DNA of 5,693 bases, taken from assembly GCA_027490875.1 (NCBI GenBank), contig JAIXXE010000001.1:1-5693 (forward strand). The letters run 5' to 3'. Within the stretch, counting starts at the first letter, position 1. Every line of letters starts with the position of its first letter. The stretch is from Alphaproteobacteria bacterium (GTDB lineage: Bacteria; Pseudomonadota; Alphaproteobacteria; UBA2136; UBA6156). Under the pieces are notes generated by a model. It ran no database searches. It worked only from the letters and a program-made list of their open reading frames with translations, and had not been told where the DNA came from. This document shows positions 1 to 5,693 of the stretch, in pieces. The translations under genes were made by a program, and so were the position numbers.

Positions 1-1
1 G

Positions 2-1411
2 GTGCTTAAGCCCGGTGCAGGGTGGTGGCTTGCGGTGGCGGTGCAGTTGTCGGCTCTGATTCTCACCAGCAGCCGGGCTGGCTTGACTGTGGCCCTGTTG
101 GGCTGGGTGGTGCTGTTGGTGGCCTTGGCGATGGCAAGGCCGGTTGTACGCCTATGGTTGCTGGGGTTGCTGGGGCTTTGTTTAGGGGTTGGGGCTTTGC
201 TGCTGGGGGTGTTGGGCCAAAATCTGGCCGCGCGCGCCGAGGCCTTGCAACAGGCCGATGGCCGTGCCGCACTGGTGCAGCTTTCGGGCCAGGTGATAGA
301 TAATGGCCCCTGGGTAGGTCATGGCCTTGGGGGTTGGGCCGGTGCCGCCGTAGCCTTGCGTGGGCCCGAGGTTTGGCCGCAGCAGCTCGACCATTTTGGT
401 AACGCCCATAATCTGTATCTGCAAACCCAGGCCGAGCTAGGCTGGCCCGGCCTGTTAGGGCTGCTGGCATTAGGCGGGCTGGTGCTGGCAGGGCTGCTGC
501 ATGGCCTGATGACCCGACGGCGCCAAGTGATTTACCCTGCAGTTGGGCTGGCCGCGCTTGGCTTGGTGGCGGCGCATAGTGTGGTGGATTTCCCCCTGTT
601 TGTGCCTGCAGTTATGGTGGCGTTGATGCTGCTGGTGGCTGCCGGGCTGGCCCAGAGCTTCCGTAGCCCCGATGCGCCCTTAGGCCTTGCTTGGCCTGCG
701 CGGTTGGTGCGGGCGCTGATACCAGCCCTCCTGAGTGCTTTGCTGGCAGTGCTGGTTTGGTTGCAACTGCCCTTGTGGCAAGCTGCACCCGTGATCAAGC
801 AAATACAGGCTGGGGTTTTGCCCACGGGGCCTGCGTTGGTGGCAGCGGGGAAGGCGTTACAGCAATGCGTGCAGCGCGCAGCGTGGCAGGCCAAGTGCCA
901 GGCAGGCCTGTTGCAGGTGAAGCTGGTGCAACTGCAGCGTCTGCCCGAGGTTCTTCCGGCTGGCAGCCCCCAGTACAAGGCATGGCTGGCCAACCTTGAA
1001 GCCCACGGCACCGAGGCGCTGCGGTTAGCACCGGCCAGCCCCATTGAAGCCTACGAACTTGCCAAAGTGACGTGGGCGCAGGAGCGTCCGCAGCGGGCGG
1101 CGCTCTGGTTAACCCACAGTATTTTGATGGCCCCGTACGAGCAGATTCTATCGGCTGCACGGTTGCCGCTGGTGTATGCGCTCATTCAGCACCCTGCCGT
1201 GGCTGCCGAAGAACGCAGCATTTTAACCGACCATTTGGCCAACCTGTGGCGGCAAAACCCCTATTTGCTTTGGCGTGCCCTACAAAGGAATGGCCTTGAC
1301 CCGCTGCTGCTGGCCCAAAGTTTGGCAGGGCGGCCTTGGTTTGATGAAGCCCAATGGCCAAACGTGGCCGAAGCGCCGTGGCCGCTTGGCAAACCCGCGC
1401 AATCGCCGTAG
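2..1411 (+). CDS. O-antigen ligase/polymerase family membrane protein (Wzy_C type), 5'-truncated by window edge
   Basis: This is probably an inner-membrane glycosyl-transfer enzyme of the O-antigen ligase/polymerase (WaaL/Wzy/PglL-like) superfamily, which moves a lipid-linked glycan onto lipid A-core, a growing polymer or a protein. Counting from the GTG at base 2, an SSRAG motif lies at residues 23-27. It is followed by hydrophobic segments at about 28-45 and 52-72, a periplasmic-type loop with DNGPWVGHGLG (100-110), and the family hallmark AHNLYLQ (135-141, His136 being the likely functional histidine). Further membrane segments lie at about 148-168, 176-191, 198-217 and 237-257, with the family-typical HSVVDFPL at 192-199. 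Residues 258-469 form a soluble, helix-rich tail. In this family SRAG falls mid-protein, so about half of the membrane domain is missing upstream and the base-2 GTG is not the true start. The stop codon lies 9 bases before the next gene. The family call is solid, but ligase, polymerase and protein glycosyltransferase cannot be told apart here. Confidence 0.85.
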   Translation: MLKPGAGWWLAVAVQLSALILTSSRAGLTVALLGWVVLLVALAMARPVVRLWLLGLLGLCLGVGALLLGVLGQNLAARAEALQQADGRAALVQLSGQVIDNGPWVGHGLGGWAGAAVALRGPEVWPQQLDHFGNAHNLYLQTQAELGWPGLLGLLALGGLVLAGLLHGLMTRRRQVIYPAVGLAALGLVAAHSVVDFPLFVPAVMVALMLLVAAGLAQSFRSPDAPLGLAWPARLVRALIPALLSALLAVLVWLQLPLWQAAPVIKQIQAGVLPTGPALVAAGKALQQCVQRAAWQAKCQAGLLQVKLVQLQRLPEVLPAGSPQYKAWLANLEAHGTEALRLAPASPIEAYELAKVTWAQERPQRAALWLTHSILMAPYEQILSAARLPLVYALIQHPAVAAEERSILTDHLANLWRQNPYLLWRALQRNGLDPLLLAQSLAGRPWFDEAQWPNVAEAPWPLGKPAQSP

Positions 1412-1420
1412 GGTGCAGCC

Positions 1421-2101
1421 ATGTCGCTTTCTGTTTCTGCTCGGGCCGTTGCCACGAGCCCTGTGATGCAAGCCATGATTGACGGGCAACTGCGCCCCAA
1501 TGGCGTGACCGAGGCGTGGCTGCTGGCCCGTGTGGCGGCTTTACCTCGTGCGGCCTTTGTGCCCACTGCTACCGATGATGCCCAGCTTCATACCGACCAG
1601 CCGCTGGCGTTGGGCAACGGGCGCAGCCTGCTGCCGCCGCGAACCTCGGCACGGTTGATTCAGGCCCTGAACCTTACGGCTGAAAGCCGCCTGTTGGTGG
1701 TGGCAGCGGCCACCGGGTACGAGGCAGCCTTGGCCGCGCCACAGGTCGCCCAGTTAACAGCCATGGAAGATAACCCCACGCTGCTGCCGTTGCTGCGGCG
1801 GAACTTGGCTCCGCACCCGCAGGCCACGGTGTTGCCTTATGGCCCCAGCCAGCCATTGGCGGTGAGTAGCCTGTTTACGCACATGCTGGTGGCGGCCCCG
1901 TTTGCAATTTTACCCGCAACACTGGGCCGGTTGCTGGTTGAGGGCGGCACGCTGGTTGGCGTGCGCTGCACCGAAGCCGGTCTGCCAACCGCCTTGGTAC
2001 GCACCAAGCACGGTAAAACGTGGCTGGAAGAAACGCTGTTTGAAAGCCCGGCTGGGGCGGTGCATCCGGCCATGGCGGCCACCGAGCATTTTGTGTTTTA
2101 A
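1421..2101 (+). CDS. Protein-L-isoaspartate O-methyltransferase-like protein, degenerate active site
   Basis: The 226-residue length and layout match the PIMT (Pcm) family, which methylates L-isoaspartyl residues in damaged proteins using SAM in the cytoplasm. The N-terminal MIDGQLRPNGVTEAWLLARVAALPR (19-43) and FVP (46-48), then PLALGNGRSLLPP (61-73), follow the family order. Key sites are altered. Where canonical members have a catalytic serine in a GQTISQP-type motif, this protein reads GRSLLPP (67-73). SAM motif I, usually VLDxGxGTGY, reads LLVVAAATGY (91-100), losing the Asp and two Gly. The later FDxIxVTAA motif reads FTHMLVAAP (152-160). Glu116, near the expected ribose-binding position after strand 2, is kept. 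The fold is therefore probably retained, while isoaspartyl repair and perhaps SAM binding are doubtful. ATG 1421 has AGGG seven bases upstream. It sits in a tight unit between the membrane protein and the rhodanese. Genes of this divergent subtype are often labelled pcm in alphaproteobacteria. Confidence 0.82.
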   Translation: MSLSVSARAVATSPVMQAMIDGQLRPNGVTEAWLLARVAALPRAAFVPTATDDAQLHTDQPLALGNGRSLLPPRTSARLIQALNLTAESRLLVVAAATGYEAALAAPQVAQLTAMEDNPTLLPLLRRNLAPHPQATVLPYGPSQPLAVSSLFTHMLVAAPFAILPATLGRLLVEGGTLVGVRCTEAGLPTALVRTKHGKTWLEETLFESPAGAVHPAMAATEHFVF

Positions 2102-2116
2102 GGAAAGAATCACGCA

Positions 2117-2434
2117 ATGGGCACGATGGATGACCAACCCGCCATGGAGGTTCAGGTATTGGCCGAAGCCTTGAACAGCCAACAGCCCCCCGTGGTGCTG
2201 GATGTGCGTGACGCTGCCGAGTTTGCCGAATACCCGTTGCTGGACGGCGCCGTGCACATTCCGTTGGCCGAGCTGCCCGCCCGCATGCTGGAGCTGCCCG
2301 CCGAGACGTGGATTGCCGTGGTGTGCCGCAGCGGTGGCCGCAGTGCCAAGGCGGTGGCGCTGCTCAACGACCATGGCTTTGAAGCCGTGAATGTCTTGGG
2401 CGGCATGGCCGCGTGGACGGCACTGCAAGGGTAG
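2117..2434 (+). CDS. Single-domain rhodanese-like sulfurtransferase
   Basis: This is a 105-residue cytoplasmic rhodanese homology domain, the usual size for single-domain members. Such proteins carry sulfane sulfur as a cysteine persulfide between donors and acceptors such as thiols, cyanide or cofactor-biosynthesis enzymes. The sequence shows the opening VVLDVRDAAEFAEYPLLDGAVHIPL (26-50) with the DVR signature. The active-site loop is CRSGGRS (70-76), with Cys70 as the predicted catalytic residue, and the closing VNVLGGMAAW (91-100) is typical of the family. No signal peptide or membrane segment is visible. The start at 2117 is supported by an AAGGAA ribosome-binding site at 2102-2107; an in-frame ATG nine bases further on is a less likely alternative. 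It begins 15 bases after the PIMT-like gene and is probably co-transcribed with it. The exact substrate cannot be inferred. Confidence 0.93.
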   Translation: MGTMDDQPAMEVQVLAEALNSQQPPVVLDVRDAAEFAEYPLLDGAVHIPLAELPARMLELPAETWIAVVCRSGGRSAKAVALLNDHGFEAVNVLGGMAAWTALQG

Positions 2435-2450
2435 CCGCTGCGCCGCTGGT

Positions 2451-2492
2451 CTATCATCAGTGGTATGATGGTGGTAGAAATTACCTATTTTT
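2451..2492 (+). terminator. Weak candidate terminator after the rhodanese gene
   Basis: A stem of nine pairs including two G-U pairs can form between 2451-2459 and 2466-2474 around a six-base loop, 16 bases after the rhodanese stop. Part of its right arm can instead pair GGTA (2473-2476) with TACC (2482-2485), which is followed closely by TATTTTT (2486-2492). Both hairpins are GC-poor, so termination would be inefficient. It is the only plus-strand candidate before the convergent gene apart from the hairpin at 2512-2544, which has no plus-strand T-tract. Confidence 0.25.
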
Positions 2493-2504
2493 GCGATTAC
2501 TGTT

Positions 2505-2544
2505 AAAAAAACACCGAAACCCCGCTTTGCGGGCGGGGCTGGTG
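2505..2544 (-). terminator. Intrinsic terminator of the minus-strand gene
   Basis: Read on the minus strand, CACC (2544-2541) and CCCCGC (2538-2533) pair with GCGGGG (2525-2520) and GGTG (2515-2512), with a seven-base loop and a small asymmetric internal loop. The stem is followed directly by seven T residues (2511-2505). It lies about 20 bases after the stop codon of the 111-residue gene. On the plus strand the same hairpin is followed by ATTGTTC, so it would be at best a weak terminator for the convergent rhodanese transcript. Confidence 0.85.
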
Positions 2545-2564
2545 ATTGTTCGAGCTGGAATGCC

Positions 2565-2900
2565 TTACTGTGTGCTAGAAGGCAGGGGATAGAAGCCAAC
2601 CGGGTCGATCTGGCACTCGTTCCGCGCCAGCATGACGGTGAAAACCTTCGACGACTTATCATCGAACATCACCCTGAAGAGAATTTCATGCTTGGCGCGT
2701 TCCTGGTGGTCAGGGTGGTTCTCGAGAAACGTTTCCGCATACCCCGCAACGTTAAGCAAGGCCTGATTGATTGCCTCGTGCAGAGTATTCTTGTCTGCAA
2801 GTCGCAACCAGGTACCCTTGTGATGGCGCGCACCGAGGGTCACAGCGGTAATCAGACCGCGGATGCGTTCTAGAAGAAAGGAATCTTGTGAATAGACCAT
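2565..2900 (-). CDS. Hypothetical protein, 111 aa, family not recognised
   Basis: I do not recognise a family for this protein. It is a small, soluble-looking product with no signal peptide or membrane segment. The sequence suggests an N-terminal helix (about 6-20), a basic patch GARHHKGTW (23-31), a longer helix over residues 38-72, then two likely beta strands around 73-79 and 85-92, and one cysteine (Cys96). Coding status is well supported. AAAGGAA (plus-strand 2908-2914) lies seven bases before the ATG, a near-consensus promoter lies at 2948-2976, and an intrinsic terminator follows the TAA. The gene points against both neighbours, converging on the rhodanese and diverging from the aconitase. 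A hand count gives roughly 55% GC, against the low 60s in a sampled part of the aconitase gene. This mildly suggests separate ancestry but is not proof. Function is unknown and cannot be inferred from the neighbours, since it is not co-transcribed with them. Confidence 0.82.
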   Translation of the reverse strand: MVYSQDSFLLERIRGLITAVTLGARHHKGTWLRLADKNTLHEAINQALLNVAGYAETFLENHPDHQERAKHEILFRVMFDDKSSKVFTVMLARNECQIDPVGFYPLPSSTQ

Positions 2901-2907
2901 GATGATG

Positions 2908-2914
2908 TTCCTTT
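2908..2914 (-). promoter_or_regulatory. Ribosome-binding site of the 111-residue gene
   Basis: The minus strand reads AAAGGAA seven bases before the ATG at 2900-2898. This good Shine-Dalgarno match fixes the start codon of the unrecognised gene. Confidence 0.75.
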
Positions 2915-2947
2915 GGGTCTGGGCGCCCCGGGCCGATAGTGAGTCTT

Positions 2948-2976
2948 TTTATGAATACGGTAACGTTGCTTGTCAA
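2948..2976 (-). promoter_or_regulatory. Sigma70-type promoter for the minus-strand 111-residue gene
   Basis: On the minus strand a perfect -35 hexamer TTGACA (2976-2971) is separated by exactly 17 bases from a -10-like CATAAA (2953-2948, four of six matches to TATAAT). Transcription would start near 2941, giving a leader of about 40 bases that holds the AAAGGAA ribosome-binding site. The match is seen directly, and promoter activity is inferred. Confidence 0.7.
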
Positions 2977-3026
2977 CCCCAAAACCACAGCCTGCCGAAT
3001 TAATGGAGGAGAGAGGGGCAGAGGCC

Positions 3027-3056
3027 TTGGCAGAATGCCCGTATGTCAGCTAGGGT
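3027..3056 (+). promoter_or_regulatory. Possible promoter for the aconitase gene
   Basis: TTGGCA (3027-3032) and TAGGGT (3051-3056) are spaced by 18 bases upstream of the aconitase start. The -35 is a five-of-six match but the -10 is only three of six, so this is a weak call. It would give a leader of about 35 bases. The 197-base divergent region (2901-3097) must hold the aconitase promoter somewhere. It also contains a purine-rich stretch at about 3004-3024 with no start codon at a useful distance, and no operator could be named. Confidence 0.3.
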
Positions 3057-3097
3057 TTTGGCATTGCCCATTAAGTTGCAAGAAGAAAGAGCATTCC

Positions 3098-5401
3098 ATG
3101 GCCCCTATTAGTCAATCGCCAAGTATTGAACTTACCCCCGCGCAAGTGAAGCAGGTGTATGAAACAACAGCCAAAAATCTGGCCGTGGTGCGTAAGCGGT
3201 TAAATCGCCCGCTGACGCTGGCCGAGAAGATTCTGTACGGCCACCTGCACAACCCCGCCGAGGCCGACCTTACCCGCGGTGAAGCCTACACCGAGTTTAG
3301 ACCCGACCGCGTGATTTTGCAGGATGCCACCGCCCAGATGGCGATTTTGCAGTTCATGCAGGCGCAAAAAGACCATGCGGCCGTGCCCGTGACCATCCAT
3401 TGCGACCACCTGATTCGCGCCTACAAGGGCAAGCGCGCCGACATGGCCGTGGCCGAGGATGAAAACGCCGAAGTGTACCAGTTTCTGGCCGATGCCGGGC
3501 AGCGCTACGGCTTTGGGTTTTGGAAGCCGGGGGCCGGGATTATTCACCAAGTGGCGCTGGAGCAGTATGCCTTCCCTGGGCTGATGATGCTCGGTACCGA
3601 CAGCCACACCCCCAACGCAGGCGGCCTTGGTTGCTTTGCCTGCGGGGTTGGTGGTGCCGATGCGGTGGATGTGATGGTGGGCCTGCCATGGGAAGTGCTG
3701 CACCCCTACGTGGTCGGTGTTAAGCTAACGGGCAGCCTGAAGGGTTGGGCGGCCCCCAAAGATGTGATTCAGAAACTGCTGCACATCCTAACCTGCGAAG
3801 GCGGCACCAACCGCGTGATTGAGTACTTTGGGGCTGGTTGCGAGACCATCAGCGCCACGGGCAAGGCCACCATCTGCAACATGGGGGCCGAGCTTGGTGC
3901 CACCACCAGCCTGTTCCCCTACGATGAACGGATGGATACCTACCTGAAGGTAACAGGGCGCGAAGGCCTGCTGCCGTTGATTCACCAGCACCGCGATAAC
4001 CTGGTGGCCGACCCTGAAACCGCCGCCAACCCAACCCAGTATTACGACCTGGTGATAGAGATTAACCTGAGCGAGTTGGAGCCCAGCTTGGTAGGCCCCC
4101 ACAGCCCCGACGCCTGGGCCAAGGCCAGCGAGATGCACACCCATCTTGCCAGCGACGTGGTGAAAGGCCTGAACAAAGGCCAAGCCGCCCCCGCCAACCT
4201 AACCTATGCGCTGATTGGCAGCTGCACCAACAGCAGCTATGAAGACATGGGCCGCGTGGCGCTGCTGGCCGACCAACTGCTGGACAGAGGTGTAAAGCTG
4301 CAATGCCCGTTGATGGTGACCCCCGGCAGCGAGCAGGTGAACGCGACCATCAAGCGCGATGGCATTATGGAAAAGCTGGAAAGGCTTGGTGCGATTGTGC
4401 TCGCCAACGCCTGCGGGCCGTGCATTGGGCAATGGCAGCGCGATGATGTGAAGGAAGGGACGGTGAACAGCATCATTTCTTCCTACAACCGTAACTTCCC
4501 CAAACGGAACGACGGCTTTGCCAGCACTTGCAGCTTCATTGCCAGCCCCGAAACCGTGTTGGCCTATGCCGTGTTTGGGCGCTTGGATCTCGACCCTTTT
4601 CGCACCCCCATTAAGGGGGCCGATGGCAAGGAGTTTATGCTTAAAGCGCCAACCCCTGTGGCTGAAGTTCCCGCCAAAGGCTTTGTGCCCGACAGCGACG
4701 GTTACGACGCCCCAAGGGCTGGCACCCACGCTGCGGTGAAGGTGGCCCCGACCAGCGACCGGCTGCAAATTCTCAGCCCGTTCGACCCATGGAACGGCAA
4801 GGATTACACCAGCCTGCCGCTGCTGATGAAGGCCAAGGGCAAGTGCACCACCGACCATATCTCGCCCGCGGGGCCGTGGCTGAAGTACCGTGGTCACCTC
4901 GATAACATTTCCAACAACATGTACTTGGGCGTGGTGAACGCCTTTACCGGCAACGCAGGCAAAGTGGTGTGGGAAGGCAAGGAGGTTGCGCCATCGGATA
5001 AGGCACGGGCGCTGAAAGCCAAAGGCCAAGGCTGGGTGTTTGTGGGCGATCAAAACGTTGGGGAAGGCAGCAGCCGCGAGCACGCCGCCATGAGCCCCCG
5101 TTGGCTTGGCTGCCGCGTGGTGATTACCCGCAGCTTTGCCCGGATTCACCAAAGCAACCTGAAGAAGCAGGGCATTCTGCCGATGACCTTCGCCAACGGG
5201 GCCGACTACGACCTGCTGGAAGAGACCGACCGGTTCACCTTCCACGACTTGGCGCAGCTGGCACCCGGTAAACCTGTGCAATGTACCGTAACCCATGCCG
5301 ACGGCAGCAGCGTAAACATACTGCTGAACCACACCCTGAACGCCGAGCAGCTGGCGTGGTTTAAGGCGGGCAGTGCGCTGAATGCGCTCAAGGCCGCCTA
5401 A
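3098..5401 (+). CDS. acn: Aconitate hydratase, mitochondrial type
   Basis: This 767-residue cytoplasmic [4Fe-4S] enzyme interconverts citrate and isocitrate via cis-aconitate in the TCA cycle. It follows mitochondrial aconitase (ACO2) almost motif for motif. Seen in order are QDATAQM (75-81), IHCDHLI (100-106), GTDSHTPN (166-173), the first cluster cysteine in GSCTNSSYED (Cys376), the other two in NACGPCIGQW (Cys439, Cys442), KCTTDHIS before the swivel domain, GEGSSREHAA (655-664, Ser658 and Arg660 in the active site), and SFARIHQSNLKKQG. The 63- and 3-residue cysteine spacings equal those I recall for the human enzyme. The catalytic domains cover about 30-490 and the swivel domain about 555-700. 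ATG 3098 is chosen because the family N-terminus fits there and AGAAAGAG precedes it. The frame stays open to 2939, but the extra 53 residues look non-coding. Length matches the mature mitochondrial protein, not AcnA (about 890) or AcnB (about 860). It is probably monocistronic, with a terminator directly after. Databases may label it acnA although it is not the E. coli AcnA type. Confidence 0.97.
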   Translation: MAPISQSPSIELTPAQVKQVYETTAKNLAVVRKRLNRPLTLAEKILYGHLHNPAEADLTRGEAYTEFRPDRVILQDATAQMAILQFMQAQKDHAAVPVTIHCDHLIRAYKGKRADMAVAEDENAEVYQFLADAGQRYGFGFWKPGAGIIHQVALEQYAFPGLMMLGTDSHTPNAGGLGCFACGVGGADAVDVMVGLPWEVLHPYVVGVKLTGSLKGWAAPKDVIQKLLHILTCEGGTNRVIEYFGAGCETISATGKATICNMGAELGATTSLFPYDERMDTYLKVTGREGLLPLIHQHRDNLVADPETAANPTQYYDLVIEINLSELEPSLVGPHSPDAWAKASEMHTHLASDVVKGLNKGQAAPANLTYALIGSCTNSSYEDMGRVALLADQLLDRGVKLQCPLMVTPGSEQVNATIKRDGIMEKLERLGAIVLANACGPCIGQWQRDDVKEGTVNSIISSYNRNFPKRNDGFASTCSFIASPETVLAYAVFGRLDLDPFRTPIKGADGKEFMLKAPTPVAEVPAKGFVPDSDGYDAPRAGTHAAVKVAPTSDRLQILSPFDPWNGKDYTSLPLLMKAKGKCTTDHISPAGPWLKYRGHLDNISNNMYLGVVNAFTGNAGKVVWEGKEVAPSDKARALKAKGQGWVFVGDQNVGEGSSREHAAMSPRWLGCRVVITRSFARIHQSNLKKQGILPMTFANGADYDLLEETDRFTFHDLAQLAPGKPVQCTVTHADGSSVNILLNHTLNAEQLAWFKAGSALNALKAA

Positions 5402-5410
5402 GCAAGCCTG

Positions 5411-5448
5411 AACCCAGATAAAAGGGCCTGCGGGCCCTTTTTTGGGTT
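5411..5448 (+). terminator. Strong intrinsic terminator of the aconitase gene
   Basis: AAAAGGGCC (5420-5428) pairs with GGCCCTTTT (5433-5441) around a TGCG loop, and the T-run spans 5438-5443. The structure starts 19 bases after the aconitase stop codon. An outer inverted repeat, AACCCA (5411-5416) with TGGGTT (5443-5448), could extend the stem past a small internal loop. Confidence 0.92.
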
Positions 5449-5468
5449 GTATGGAGCGTTGTTCTTCG

Positions 5469-5497
5469 TTAATCTGAAACTGTTAGCCTAATATAGC
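5469..5497 (+). promoter_or_regulatory. Possible promoter of the Tat-exported protein gene
   Basis: The short region between the aconitase terminator and the next start is locally AT-rich at 5461-5500. TTAATC (5469-5474) and TATAGC (5492-5497) are 17 bases apart but match consensus poorly. An overlapping TAATAT (5489-5494) is an alternative -10. A promoter is expected here because the upstream gene ends in a strong terminator, but these exact boxes are uncertain. Confidence 0.25.
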
Positions 5498-5532
5498 GTT
5501 TGAAATGGCAGAACCCTCTGCCTAACCCGCCC

Positions 5533-5539
5533 AAGGAGG
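5533..5539 (+). promoter_or_regulatory. Strong ribosome-binding site of the Tat-exported protein gene
   Basis: AAGGAGG, close to the full Shine-Dalgarno consensus, lies five bases before ATG 5545. It identifies the start of this truncated gene. Confidence 0.85.
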
Positions 5540-5544
5540 CGACT

Positions 5545-5693
5545 ATGACACAAGTGTCACGACGTTTCTTTCTTACTGGTGCCTCTGCGCTGGCACTGAC
5601 GACCGGCCTTGGCTTGCCTGCGACGGCTGCACCACCTGTGCTGCCAACCTTGGTGCCACTGCCTGAAGCAGAAGCCCCCTTGTGGGAAGGCTA
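5545..5693 (+). CDS. Tat-signal exported protein, N-terminus only (3'-truncated by window edge)
   Basis: Only the first 49 residues fit in the window. They begin with a textbook twin-arginine signal peptide: SRRFFL (5-10) matches the S/T-RR-x-F-L consensus, a mild hydrophobic core TGASALALTTGLGL spans 11-24, and PATAA (25-29) offers an A-x-A signal-peptidase site after Ala28. The protein is therefore predicted to be exported folded across the inner membrane by the Tat system. The mature start is rich in Pro, Leu and Glu and shows no family motif yet. The AAGGAGG ribosome-binding site and in-frame signal peptide make the start secure. Tat export fits a cofactor-binding redox enzyme, a hydrolase or an L,D-transpeptidase-like wall enzyme, but nothing visible chooses between them. 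Confidence 0.85.
   Translation, partial: MTQVSRRFFLTGASALALTTGLGLPATAAPPVLPTLVPLPEAEAPLWEG

Noticed and set aside
532..1160. Minus-strand open frames opposite the membrane-protein gene
   Set aside because: They are low-complexity Ala/Pro/Thr-rich translations antisense to a clear membrane protein and are best explained as shadows.
2435..2449. Short CCGCTG direct repeat after the rhodanese stop
   Set aside because: Two six-base copies in GC-rich DNA are expected by chance. No insertion-sequence ends, attachment site or CRISPR-like periodicity accompanies them.
1910..2662. A 250-codon minus-strand open frame across the PIMT-like and rhodanese genes
   Set aside because: It overlaps two recognisable plus-strand genes, the terminator and the minus-strand gene's 3' end, and it has no domain of its own.
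3003..3053. A 16-codon ORF (MEERGAEALAECPYVS) that could be a leader peptide
   Set aside because: It has no ribosome-binding site, shows no run of regulatory codons and no attenuator hairpin, and occurs at a length expected by chance.
2939..3097. Upstream 53-codon extension of the aconitase reading frame from GTG 2939, or an internal ATG at 3035
   Set aside because: The extension has no aconitase-like sequence, overlaps the minus-strand promoter, and would add a Cys- and Gly-rich stretch unlike family N-termini. ATG 3098 has a ribosome-binding site and the expected N-terminal length. ATG 3035 has at best a weak AGAGG and adds 21 unrelated residues.
4199..5332. A 377-codon open frame on the minus strand inside the aconitase gene
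   Set aside because: It lies entirely opposite a securely identified gene, its product is His/Gly/Val-rich with no recognisable domain, and GC-rich codon bias commonly opens such shadow frames.

Overview
The window looks like an ordinary chromosomal stretch from a fairly GC-rich (roughly 60%) Gram-negative bacterium. An O-antigen-ligase-type membrane protein, a twin-arginine signal peptide and a PIMT-like protein resembling the divergent alphaproteobacterial subtype suggest a proteobacterium, most likely an alphaproteobacterium. The lineage cannot be fixed from this sequence alone.

Layout: (1) 2-1411 (+) is the 3' part of an O-antigen ligase/polymerase-family membrane protein, whose 5' end lies outside the window. 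(2) 1421-2101 (+) is a protein-L-isoaspartate methyltransferase-like protein with an eroded SAM-binding motif and no recognisable catalytic serine. (3) 2117-2434 (+) is a single-domain rhodanese with an intact CRSGGRS active-site loop. These three are separated by only 9 and 15 bases and read as one transcription unit. (4) 2565-2900 (-) is an unrecognised 111-residue protein on the opposite strand. It has its own near-consensus promoter (2948-2976) and its own intrinsic terminator (2505-2544), so it is a self-contained single-gene unit. (5) 3098-5401 (+) is a complete mitochondrial-type aconitase with all three Fe-S cysteines, followed by a strong intrinsic terminator (5420-5443). (6) 5545 to the window end (+) is the start of a protein with a clear Tat signal peptide, cut by the window edge.

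Functionally this is a mix of envelope polysaccharide assembly (1), small accessory enzymes (2, 3), central carbon metabolism (5, TCA cycle) and an exported protein (6). No mobile element, CRISPR array, tRNA or rRNA was seen. Nothing here amounts to a new multi-gene system. The items most worth a second look are the isolated antisense gene, the degenerate methyltransferase-like protein, and a mitochondrial-type rather than AcnA/AcnB-type aconitase.
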